The notes under the pieces are model-generated. The model was not told the origin of the DNA. It searched no databases and saw only the letters and a program-made list of their open reading frames with translations. From Bostrychus sinensis (Eukaryota > Chordata > Actinopteri > Gobiiformes > Eleotridae): a DNA stretch of 64,000 bases. Of the stretch, positions 41,651 through 51,621 are shown one piece after another. The translations under genes and the position numbers were made by a program. The first letter of the stretch is position 1. The number at the start of each line of letters is the position of its first letter. The stretch lies in NCBI GenBank assembly GCA_020698575.1, contig CM036242.1, forward strand, positions 6,878,754 through 6,942,753, given 5' to 3'.

Positions 41651-43106
41651 TGAACATGCTCATGTACATTTTGTGCTAACTTCACTTGGCTTTTGCTAAG
41701 TTGGGAATGTTTTATTTAAATGTGTTTATTATTAGGGTCAACAATTCATGAAAACTACAGTTTTACAGAAAAATCGTATAAAACCAAAGCTTTTTTGGTT
41801 TTATTAGGCAGTACAGGGGCCCTCATGTGGCCTCCACTGTGTACTACACTAATAGTTTGTTGGAGCCATTATACTTTTTAAAACTCATCATTTAGGGATA
41901 ACCAAGTCTGAACACAAATAAACATGCAATCATTTTTTATCAAATGTCAATGCTGTTATAGACGTTACTACAAACAAAAATGCTATGAACAAAAATGTTG
42001 TTTTCTTTACTGGGCATAAGCTGTTATCTTTTAATTTAATGATTGTTAGCTTAGCTAAATTATACACATTTAGAACAGTAAAATAATGTTCAATAACTTA
42101 CTAGTGAAATATAATTCCTTATTTTACTTGGAGGGCCAAAAGCAGAATAAATTTCTGTCTTTGTGTTATTTTACACATTCAAAAGTTGCCGTCCCGACCA
42201 AAGATGGCTGCCACTGTGTCACACCTGACAACACAGAATCTCCTGTTGACATCTACATTAGGGCTCCCAGGAGCTCAAGCCTGTCCTAGCTACTTTGGGC
42301 TTTAGGGTTGGCGTTTGGATCTCTTCTCCCTCCAGTTCACCCTGCTGTTGTGTCCTGGTGCCTGGTGTAAGAATGTGTTAGTGTGTGTTATTGTGTATTT
42401 GGTGGTGGTCGGAGAGGCCACGGGCGCGGTATGGCTGCCACGTCTCAGCCGTTCTAACCCAGAGCAGAAGCTGACCACCGCCACCAGTGTCTGACTGTGC
42501 AGTGGATGAAAAATGAACTGTAAAGCACTTTGGCTGCCTTGAAAAATGCTGTATAAATTGAATGTATTATTTTTATTGTCCATAGAGTCCATAGCAGTGT
42601 ATTGTAAAAGCTGTGGTGACAGTTTGCTTAGTGAGCATCCCTGCATCAGAACATCCTCCTGGAATCAGCAGGTACTGGGCTGGAACTGTTGAAAACACAG
42701 CAGTCCATGTGTTTTCATTTCCCCTGTCAGAAAGAGGTGAGCCTGTACCCAGTCCTGTCCAATGACCTCAGCACAAAAAACTGCAGGGACACTGAATTTG
42801 GGCTGGTCAGTCACCTTAGGAGATGATGCAGCTCTTTTAATGTAAATTTAATGTCACCCAAACCGTTGAGGATTTAGAGCAGTGTTTCCCAACCAGGGGA
42901 CAGCACTTTACAGGATTATTTCACAACATATATTCAAGAAAATAAAGTAGAACTCAGAGAGAACCTGGGGTAAGACCGGGAGGACAAGCATATTATTCAA
43001 ATTTTTACTGTCAATAACCACAAGCACCAAGTCAATGATGGCTGTTTAATCTTAAAACTTAATGATCTAAAGATTTCAGATGCTAATTGAAACATTGTGT
43101 TGTGGT
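41651..43106. other. Intergenic between THAP-ARL14EP and fshb
   Basis: AT-rich. 42250-42580 carries a SINE/L2-like tail (GTAAAGCACTTTGGCTGCC, GCTGTATAAATTGAATG) and a GGTGGTGGTCGGAG block shared with the 5S-SINE body. ATTAAA on the minus strand at 43045-43050 could be the fshb polyadenylation signal. Confidence 0.45.
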
Positions 43107-43310
43107 TTAAAACAGCAGGCAGCTAGGTAAATCGTGGCCGAAGCGACCGCAGTCGGTGTATCCGGTGTTGCAGGCGTCGCAGGCACAGCTCCGGGCCACA
43201 GGGTACGTCACCGCGATGGGACAGTCCTGGATGAACTTCACCTCATAGTGCCAGTCTCCACCACACACCTTCTGTTCAGGCCAGCCGACGTAGCTGTGGT
43301 ACACCGGATC
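43107..43310 (-). CDS. fshb: fshb exon 3: C-terminal half and stop
   Basis: Acceptor CACTGGCAG, then DPVYHSYVGWPEQKVCGGDW and the rest of the knot to TAA at 43109-43107. The intron before it is about 2.04 kb. Confidence 0.93.
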   Translation of the reverse strand, partial: DPVYHSYVGWPEQKVCGGDWHYEVKFIQDCPIAVTYPVARSCACDACNTGYTDCGRFGHDLPSCLLF

Positions 43311-45513
43311 CTGCCAGTGCCACAAAACACACACATCCTTACATGCATTTGCTGTAAGCAGAGGTATTTAGCAGTAGCCACCAAGTATCATAAAATGGTT
43401 TTGGAAACTGACAACCAACTGCTTGGGGAGAGAAAATCAGCCACTCGATGCTCAATACTACAATACACTCAGTCTTTGCATGGGAGAGTACACAAGTGAC
43501 GTTTTCAACCACTGCTCATTAAATGATGGGAGTGAGTGCATTAGAATGCAGCCCTTTTCATCTCAAAGACATCAGGTCATGTGTGGCATTGTTCCCCAGT
43601 GTCATGGTGCTGTGTTCATTTTAACACTGAAATATTAACACTAGAGTAAAGAGTAAATTTAACACTGGACAGATAAGGACCATATGTTCACTGACAGTGT
43701 TACTTTAACACTGGACTTTTTACTGTGTACTGAGTTATCGTTGAAATCATCATGTTTTGCCATAACACACCAGTAACCTATCTGCTGTATTAGCAACTGA
43801 TGACAGCAGCAAAGCCAGTTGTATATAGACTTGCAGAAAAAAATCATTTGTGTGAATGTGGTCATTACTGTTACTTTACTGTTGTTAAAATGGAAATAGG
43901 ACAAAGACAAAATATCTCACAGAGGACTGAACAACAACGAGGACTTCAGCAGAACCAACAGGTGACGAAGGAAAGACCTAAACACCGTTAATCAGGTGAG
44001 AGAAGTTATAAAATTAGCTCAGTATTAGCCAGCGCTACCATGTGATAGGCCAGTTCCAAATTGACCAAGGAGAAATGGTTCGCTGTGAGGAATCAGACTG
44101 TCCTGCTTTCAAAAATAAAGTAGGAGGGGCTTCTGGTCAGGCTACTGTTTCACAAAGCTTCGTCTTTAAGAGAGCCACGTTAAATTTCAAACCTGCTTTA
44201 ATAACAAAGCAAATTCAGATCTGGAGTCATTTAGTCCTGGGCATTGAGCATACAGTATATTAACAGTAGGCTATAAAGTTTAGGTTTTATAACAATGTTG
44301 TGCAATAGATCGAGCAGATACTAAATATTGTTTGTCCAAATGGTGTTGTCATATCAAAAGTGCAGCCCAGCCGTGCGCATGCTCAAACTATCTGAGCATG
44401 TTTATTTATTTATTCATTTATTTGAAGGACAATGTACAGTTAAACATAATGCGAAGGCAAAAATGTCTGCACCAGATTATAGCCACATGGCTAATTTCCA
44501 TCTGTGGTCCTTAAACATATGCAATTATCATTTCATCAATACACATAAATAACAATAACATTTACACAAAGATAAACTCATCTGTATTGAATCTTGTTAA
44601 AACTACATAAATAGTAATTCGTTATCATTATTTCCTGTAAAAAAAAAAAATCATCATCATCAATCAAAACCTACTATAAAATTTCACGTATTATTTTATT
44701 AACATCATTCGCAGATAAAAACTATATACAATAAACACTGTATCAGCAAAAAATTAAATTACCATTATCATAAATATTTGTCCCCACTTAAAACCACACA
44801 AACACCACTCCACCAACGTTTACTGTTGATTAAATAATCAAACTATACAATTCCTCAGGAATCTAACAATATAATCCCAAAATCCAGCCACATCCTTATT
44901 TAATAGATGTTAATGTTGACATTAATGTTGACGTGTCTGTTTGATCAATAGCCATTGCTTTAACCCGTGGGAGAAAGTGTGGTAGTTGGGACATGTTTTA
45001 AGCTCAACCGGTAGTGAGTTCCACTTTTTTGCTGCAGTAAATGAGAAAGAGGATTGTCCCATTGTACTATGTTTAAGGGGGATGGTCAGATTGGAATTTA
45101 CAGATGAACGGGATCCGAGCGCAACTGAAAAACTCTCTTAATGGATGTGCATATTTAATTTTGGCACAAATCCGGTAGGCTACTGACACAAATCAGGGAG
45201 TGGCAGCTTCTTATGTTGAACTCTTTGACATATGTCCACATTCAGTACATTTTAATGCAATCTTGCCCACCAAAATCACACTGTGTAACTCGGCATAGTG
45301 CAGTTTAATGTGAAACTTGTTCAGCAGTGACTCAGATCCAGTTTACAGTACCTCGTGGTAGCAGTGTCCAACACAGACCGTGGTGTGAACCTCGTCCCTG
45401 ATGCCACAGCTCTCCACCTCCATGCTCATGTTCATCGGGCGACACTGAGTCGGGCCGCACCGATGCTCTGCCCCCACCAACGCCAACACTGTCGCCACGA
45501 CAACCAGCTGCAT
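43107..45513 (-). CDS. fshb: Follicle-stimulating hormone beta subunit
   Basis: Coding exons 45352-45513 and 43107-43310 join in phase 0 to 121 residues, the usual fish FSH-beta length. A signal peptide (MQLVVVATVLALVGA) is followed by a cystine-knot hormone with 12 cysteines (19, 24, 36, 47, 51, 70, 84, 96, 98, 101, 108, 118) and one N-glycosylation sequon NMS at residue 28. TYPVARSC, CNTG and CGRFGHDLPSC are typical of spiny-rayed fish FSH-beta. It pairs with the common alpha subunit in pituitary gonadotropes and drives gametogenesis through the FSH receptor. The start is MQLVV rather than an in-frame ATG seven codons upstream, because the signal peptide begins there. The canonical CAGxC seat-belt motif reads CVGHC here. 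LH-beta is the alternative, but the short N-terminus and PSCLLF C-terminus favour FSH. Confidence 0.93.
43545..43740. repeat. MITE family X, copy 2 (in fshb intron 2)
   Basis: Its reverse complement matches 61090-61176 continued by 61608-61640, including GGGGAACAATGCCACAC, and so preserves the uninterrupted form of the 61-kb site. Confidence 0.7.
43741..45351. other. Rest of fshb intron 2
   Basis: Mostly AT-rich repeat-derived DNA: a (TTTA)-rich run at 44401-44425, a poly-A run at 44639-44650 and a reverse-oriented retroposon-like block at 44990-45060. No exon found. Confidence 0.4.
45352..45513 (-). CDS. fshb: fshb exon 2: signal peptide and N-terminal half
   Basis: 162 nt from ATG to HCYHE, ending GAG/GTACTG in phase 0. 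The 5' part of this exon probably extends to about 45538, where TTCTAGCAG gives an acceptor. Confidence 0.92.
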
Positions 45514-45599
45514 CCTCGGCCGGGTGCAGATCACAGAGCTGCTAGAACAGGGGCAAAAGCTTAAGGATTGTCACATTAACGGTCACCAGCACTTTCTTA

Positions 45600-46429
45600 G
45601 TTTGTGTCAAGGATTTGAACCATACGTACAAGTACAGCAGTTAAATTCATTACATACAGTGGAAAGTATATGACAGGGTTTGGAAGGCTACTTTCAAAAC
45701 CGTTTCTTCTGGCTGCTCCCTTTTGGGGTTGCCTGAGTAAATCATGTAGTGGTTTGCTTTATTAGTCTTAGTATCTCTTGGTGTATGCCAGATGTTCTTC
45801 CTGACAAAACCTTCTCAGTTTATCCAGGCTTGGGTCCTGCACAAAAGTGATTTGTGGCTGGTGTTTTGCATTTAAAGCAGAACTCAGTATCGACTCATTT
45901 TCTTCGCTGCTTTTGCTGCTTCATTTTCCTCTGTGGGGCTACCCCTACATTTTGTAAATTTTGCTCTTCCACGAGGAAAATTGAGAAGTAAAGCCATCGC
46001 TAACTCGTTGTTTTGCTTACCTCGATGTGCTGCTTTCTCATGAGACTCAAGACCTCCATGACACTGGGTTGGCAGTGCTTGACTTGCAAGTGTCATTTTT
46101 GGCTCAGAGATGCAGGACGTTTCATTCACCCCGCAACAACTCATTTAACCATCACAAGGACTCTGAAACTGTTTATTTTAGGTCATAAAAAGTTCTGCTT
46201 TAAGTGCTGACATTGTTCTGCCAGGGGGTTAAAATGACTAAAATCTGTATCCATTAAAATGGTTTTAGTACTGACAATCCATTTTTTTTTTTAAAAAAAA
46301 GGTCAATATACCTTTGCTCCATTCATTAACTTCATTAAATTGTCACATTATAATTTACAGTTTTGCAGAGTGGTGGTTTTTTGCAATGTTTGGTCAAATT
46401 CTTACAAAATGATTGTTATGATTGTATTA
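45600..46429. other. fshb intron 1, repeat remnants
   Basis: TTCTTCTGGCTGCTCCC and TTTATCCAGGCTTGGGTCC at 45705-45840 belong to a widespread fish repeat. The remainder has no recognised feature. Confidence 0.4.
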
Positions 46430-47130
46430 AATTATGTAGCACTTTCTTCAATGGCCACTCAAAGCGCTTTACATAAAAAAAAGCATTTACCCATTCACAG
46501 GGGTGCTTCCAGCCAACAGGTAAGGCAGGCAACTGCTCAGGGCCCCAAAAGAGAAGGGCCGCCCCCTGAGGGCAGAGTTTGGAATGACAGCAGTAAAGAG
46601 GCCCCACTCACACCTCTCACTCTGCAGCAAGTGCTGTGCTTCTTATGTAAACAAACAGGTTAAGGGCCTTCATACCACTTGAATCTTGCCCATGTGAGTA
46701 TATTTGTATCTGAAGTATAGTGTCTTGGACAAATAAACAGAAGTTATCTATCTGAGAAAAGAAACAAGAAAAAAACAACAAACGAGAAAAGAAACCAAGA
46801 GTGGGGAGCATAATACAGTTAATTTAGCTCAGCGCAGGAATTCACATTTTAAATGTCAATACATGTTGATATTTCACGTTTCACGTCAACTTTTTTATCA
46901 TATAACAAATACAGGTTGGGAGGCCCCCAGGGAATTTTTGCTTACGGCCCCGAGAAACCCTAGCAGCGCCTCTGCCCATTCACCATCACATTGATATGCC
47001 AGTGCCATGGAAGAACACTGGAGCCAAGGTGGATGAAGTGTCTTGCCAAAGAACAGATTGGCAATATGAACTTGGCGGAGTGGGAATCGAACTGCCAACC
47101 TTGCACTGCATTTTTGTGAGGTGAGATGCC
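46430..47130. repeat. Interspersed repeat interrupted by a hAT
   Basis: AATGGCCACTCAAAGCGC left of the hAT and AGTGTCTTGCCAAAGAAC plus GTGGGAATCGAACTGCC right of it read as one common fish repeat once the insertion is removed. Confidence 0.65.
46498..46974. mobile_element. Non-autonomous hAT element with perfect TSD
   Basis: CAGGGGTGCTTCC at one end and the complement of CAGAGGCGCTGCTAGG at the other. CCCATTCA flanks both (46490-46497 and 46975-46982). Lies in fshb intron 1. Confidence 0.93.
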
Positions 47131-47467
47131 GCATGTAAATCAAAGGCCAATGTGCAACATTGCATTTTCTGCAAAATATGTGTAAATGGCCCCTGATACA
47201 TTCTTAGCAGAAAGAATATTTGAGAAAATGATGACATTACAGACACATTACATACAACTATATAAATAAAAGTCAATTTTTTTCTAAATGGGCTTGATGC
47301 TAATTTAAAAGTTACTTCTAAGATGACAAAAAATAACGTCTTTTGTAGCTGGAAGGACACAAAATGCTAAAACAATACACCATATATAAAAACTTGACAT
47401 AACTGCCACCTTATCCCCTAAATTTAACATTTTAAAAACGATGGTCTTCAATAAGAACATACTGTAC

Positions 47468-47547
47468 CTGCAGAAGTGTGTCCTCTCTCCTCACTGAACG
47501 GCCTGAGAACATGAACAGCAGTCACCAGCCTGCAGTGGTCTTTTATA
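47468..47547 (-). promoter_or_regulatory. fshb: Probable fshb core promoter and non-coding exon 1
   Basis: On the minus strand a TATA box (TTATAAAAG, 47540-47548) is followed 25-35 bp on by a likely start and a short exon ending CTGCAG/GTACAG at 47468. Vertebrate FSHB has a non-coding first exon, so this fits. Upstream, about 47595-47645, are two CAAGG-containing motifs that could be SF-1-type half sites (TCAAGGCTG, CTCAAGGCC). The start site itself is inferred. Confidence 0.6.
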
Positions 47548-47699
47548 ACTTAAATAAGCTGCATCCAAAGCCTTTGAGCCTTTCAGCCTTGACCTGGAGC
47601 TGGGGATTCCACTGTTTAGACTCAGAGACGACGCTCAAGGCCTCCTCCTACACATCACGTACACTTGGAAAATGTGTGTGCAACTGATGAGAGACACGG

Positions 47700-48155
47700 G
47701 GCAGGATTCCATAAACACATGGACTGAAAATTTTATTTAAGAAATTATGACAACAATAAACTAAAAAACACTACCTGATTTTCTCTTTTTGTCTCATTTG
47801 AGGTGGACCCCCTTGGCTCTAATTCATAAATAAAGATTAGCAGTACAGAACTAGTAATAGTCCTCCAATGTAAACCCAGAGAAGTGTTACGGATGTTGCT
47901 GGTCTGACGAACTGGCAAGGAATTGTGGCTGAACCAGGCTTTTTAATACGCTTTTTTCTATATCTTTTTTTAAAACATTCTTGGTCGCCTCTAGCAGCAC
48001 ATTTTACAACCTTTAAAAATATTATGGAACTAAAAGAAAATGTTTTAAATAAATACTTTACTGGTGCCATAAAGAAACAGGTGAAGAGACCTGCAGAGTG
48101 CAGCTCAGTTGTGCTCTTTTGAACAGAAACGGAGAAAAAAAGCTGTTGTACTTTC
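47700..48155. other. Upstream of fshb promoter, no gene recognised
   Basis: AT-rich; the open frames here have no recognisable features. Confidence 0.35.
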
Positions 48156-49092
48156 TTAAAGGTATTAGGGAGGATCTTTATAAATTCATTTTTTGCAATA
48201 TTTATTAAAACTACCTTCATTGCCCTGTATAAGGCTTATACATTGGTGTATTAGAAAATATAATAATAATATTAATAAACTGTGGACTCTGTGGGACTTA
48301 AAAAACCTCATCCAATCGTTTTCGTCATGAGTACGTTAACCATTGTTCCACGGACTTGCCATTCATTCGTTCATCTTCCTGGTTTCGGCGATACGTGCGC
48401 GTTCTTGTGCTTGCGCATGCGTATACACTATGTTTATGTAGCCCGGCATTAGCGCCACGTTAGCGGCGTTAACATCGTAGCGGGGACAGCCTGACTTCGA
48501 AGAGCACAATGGCTGAGGAAAACCTTGAACCTGGCGGTCACAAAAGGAAAACTGTTTTTGAAGTGAACCAGAGGAGGAGAAAAACTGTAGAAGAGCAGAA
48601 TAAAACCCGTGTAGTTATTGGCGATTCCTTCAAAGGACGGCGTGCGCTGTAGGAACAGAAAGGGCTTCAGACGATGCATTGGTCGCCAAGTTTCTGCTGG
48701 ACAGGTAACGTTTATCTTATCGTTTGAAAAAAATGCCTTTTTTCTTTATCTGTTGAACCTTTTCAACTGTACAGCAACGTCAGTTTGCTAATGCTACCAA
48801 TAGCAGGAGGACATATATTTTTGCTCACATTTAGGGACTGTGCATGTGACTGGGTCTGTGTGGGGAACTAGGTCAAAGGTCACGCAAACAAACAATGCAG
48901 GTCTAGGTTGAGGTGAATCTCTGCTGATGCTGGCTGTAAACAAACACTCGTGTTCCAACGCTCGTGCACGTCGCTGTGGAGGAGTTCCTTGGAAAGGAAG
49001 GGCGGGGCCTGACGCATGCGCAGTATTCAAAAAAGGACAAACAGTCGCTGGTTTCTCAGCAGTCAAAAAAAATCCTCCCTAATATCTTTAAA
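48156..49092 (+). mobile_element. TIR element carrying a broken conserved exon
   Basis: Inverted ends TTAAAGGTATTAGGGAGGAT (48156) and the complement of TTTAAAGATATTAGGGAGGA (49092). The interior at 48510-48706 reads MAEENLEPGG..KRKTVFEV, then KTRVVIGDSFKG and, after a stop/frameshift, EQKGLQT and AKFLLDR-like, ending at CAG/GTAACG. A similar IG..F..W..LK...G.KTDAEVA.FLLD block is common in fish transposon-related and fusion proteins. The broken frame suggests a dead element. Confidence 0.55.
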
Positions 49093-49159
49093 CTTTTTGT
49101 ATGATGCCATTTTACAACAAAATTAAAAATAGCCGTGAGGAATCAGAGGAAACCAAGCT

Positions 49160-49330
49160 GTACACCGTTATTTATTCATTTTTTGTGTATGAATAATAAT
49201 ATCTTTTTATAGAGCACTTTTAAAACAGAGTTGCAAAGTGCTTTACATATTTAAAAAAAGCATATACAAAATAAAATCATTATAAAACCAAACACAATAA
49301 AGACAATAAAACTAGCTAATAAACAAGCTA
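49160..49330 (-). repeat. L2/SINE-tail-like repeat in reverse
   Basis: TATAGAGCACTTTTAAAACA and CAAAGTGCTTTACATAT are a tail motif common in fish LINEs and SINEs, here reversed. Confidence 0.45.
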
Positions 49331-49421
49331 ATTTAATAAGCAGACTGTCAAACAGAAGACACTCTCGTCCTGTTACTGCTAGAAGTGTAGCGTGTTTATC
49401 ACAGAGTTCTCTAACAGGTCT

Positions 49422-50386
49422 TTAAAAGCTAGGACACACCAACCCAACACCCGACCGCCGTCAGAAGAGGCAGGACGAGGCTTTGTCCCCTTATGTCTCA
49501 AAAAGTGGCTACAGACACAGAAGCGACTCAGACTCACAAGCAGCACCTAGTATCTGCACATCTGCAAGATGCAATAACTATTTACAACAGCATGCGGTGC
49601 TAGTCACTAAACTCTGTGGATAATGGGTTTCTGTAAATAAACCTCCACAACACTCAAATATTTATCAATAAATAATCAAATGCACTACATAACACATTTT
49701 TTTTACAGCAATGAATAAAACAGGATTATTGCAGCTGTTTGCCTCAGAGGGAGGATTATGTTTTCATCTGTACAAGGCTACAAGCTAGGTAAGCTAACTG
49801 TAGCACATTAGCGCCACATGTTGGTAACATAATGAATAATTGTTAGAACTAAAGTTTCTTATATTTTATTGTTAATAGTAGATTGTAAATGCAGCACACA
49901 TCCAATCAGAGCACCTCTTTGATGCCTAACACCGATTCAGCATGTTCAGTCTGTCCAAACTATATACAGTCCCTCCAGGAGGATCTGTGAGTACATTCGA
50001 CTTCCAACGTGCGTGACTGGCGTGCATTATTGGCGCTCGACTGAGAGAGAGAGGAGCTGCTCTGCTCAGAACAGGGGACGGCCTACAGGCAGCGGCAAAT
50101 GAGGCAAAATGTAGTTTTACAGGAAAACTTCAGTGATAACTGGCCAAAGTTGCAGGAAAGTCGTTGGGTTTGAACAGAGTGGCAGGGTCACACTGAATTT
50201 GCGTGGTTTGCTTGATTTCGTGTTAATAGTTGTGATCACAACATCGTGAAATCATGGAGGGTCTGAATATAGGTCCATATGTTTCCTACTAAGTCCGATG
50301 GAGAAGAATACACCAAACGGACGTTGCCAACCACCTGAAACTGTTTTAATGTGTCAGATTATCAGTCCAGTGTGTCCCAACCTTAA
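49422..50386. mobile_element. TTAA-flanked MITE (copy 2, no satellite)
   Basis: TTAA at 49422-49425 and 50383-50386 bracket ends AAGCTAGGACACACC and GTGTGTCCCAACC. Inverted match to 16055-17163. The satellite position holds only AAACTCTGTGG and a CTGTAAATAAAC block. Confidence 0.7.
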
Positions 50387-51584
50387 CACATCCATCTCTC
50401 TATCTGCTGCAGCGGATTGACAGGCTGCACTGGATCAGGGCACTGCGGTCACACTCAGAACAGAGAGTTTCAAGAACAAGAACAAAGTTAGTTCTGCCTG
50501 GGACATTTCATACTTCACAGGAAACTCACAGGCCCTGCCCTCCGTTGTCATAGCAACTTTTTTAAGCCACGCCCACTTCAGATTTCTTACCATTCAGACA
50601 GTTCTCCACAAAAAAAAAGGTTTGGCCCAGATGAAGTATCAAGAACAAGCTGCAAGCCTGGGAAAGAGAACAAATTTCTTTTTTTCTTGTGGAGTATGTA
50701 AAGGCCTTGACACATGCGACATTCTCATTTACAAACCAGATTTGGGGCACCTTTCTTAGCAGATCTGGCCCTATAGTGTTGGGACTTGGACCACAGCCAC
50801 GGTTCCTCCTGCTGCTGCTGCTCTGTCTGCCCTTGTAGTCAGAGGGGGGGGCCCTACTTACCCCGGCCACAATGCACCGGGACTGCTGTACCTAACCAGG
50901 CCGGGGGACATCTTTCTGTAGACTGACTCACTGTGGTCTGTCCTTAATGAAAGCTGTTTAATCTTGCATTGGGCGCACAAAGCTTCATTAGTCATCCTCT
51001 GCAGAACAGGAGCTGGTCCGTACATGAGACAAAAGCCTTCAGAAGTGATGTATGAGCCGCGCGGGTGAGACATTATACCAGGTTAGGAAAGGTATTCTGC
51101 TGATAATTACACAGGAAGAAGGAACATTTTTACTCTTTTGTTCTATCAGGTAATGTTTTTTACTATTTTCTGAATAGATTTATTCAAAAACAGATACTCA
51201 AGGCCATGTATCACATTGGTAATTCTCAGAGGTAGATGGCAATAAGTTACATTTACTGTGTTTTAATTTAACTTAAGTGACTTTTTGAATAAATTGTACT
51301 TCTAAGAGGGGTTTTATAGTCTTCTGAAGTAACAATAAACTCTCGCCTGAAGTGTATACTGTCATTGTATACCTGTATAAGACACTTACCCTACATTGAC
51401 TTCTCCAGTCACAGAATGTGGGTGGTTGTAGCAGGAAAAAAAAAAAAAAAGAGAAAAAAAAAAGAGAAAAAAAAAAAACAAAAACAGCCAAATCACTATG
51501 CAACTAGCAAACCTGATTAAGAAAGCAGCCAAAAACTAAAAAAAAAAAAATTACTTGTACTGTATGAAAGATTGTACTAGTTTT
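50387..51584. other. Intergenic, no gene recognised
   Basis: Poly-A-rich stretch at 51440-51480 interspersed with GAG. The open frame at 50562-50870 (minus) is compositionally ordinary and matches nothing recognised. Confidence 0.35.
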
Positions 51585-51621
51585 TTGTTTGTTTGTTTGT
51601 TTGTTTGTTTGTTTGTTTGTT
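51585..51621. repeat. (TTTG)n microsatellite
   Basis: Nine uninterrupted GTTT units. Confidence 0.95.

Noticed and set aside
47837..48220. 127-codon minus-strand frame with hydrophobic C-terminus
   Set aside because: No recognised family and AT-rich context; not supportable as a gene.
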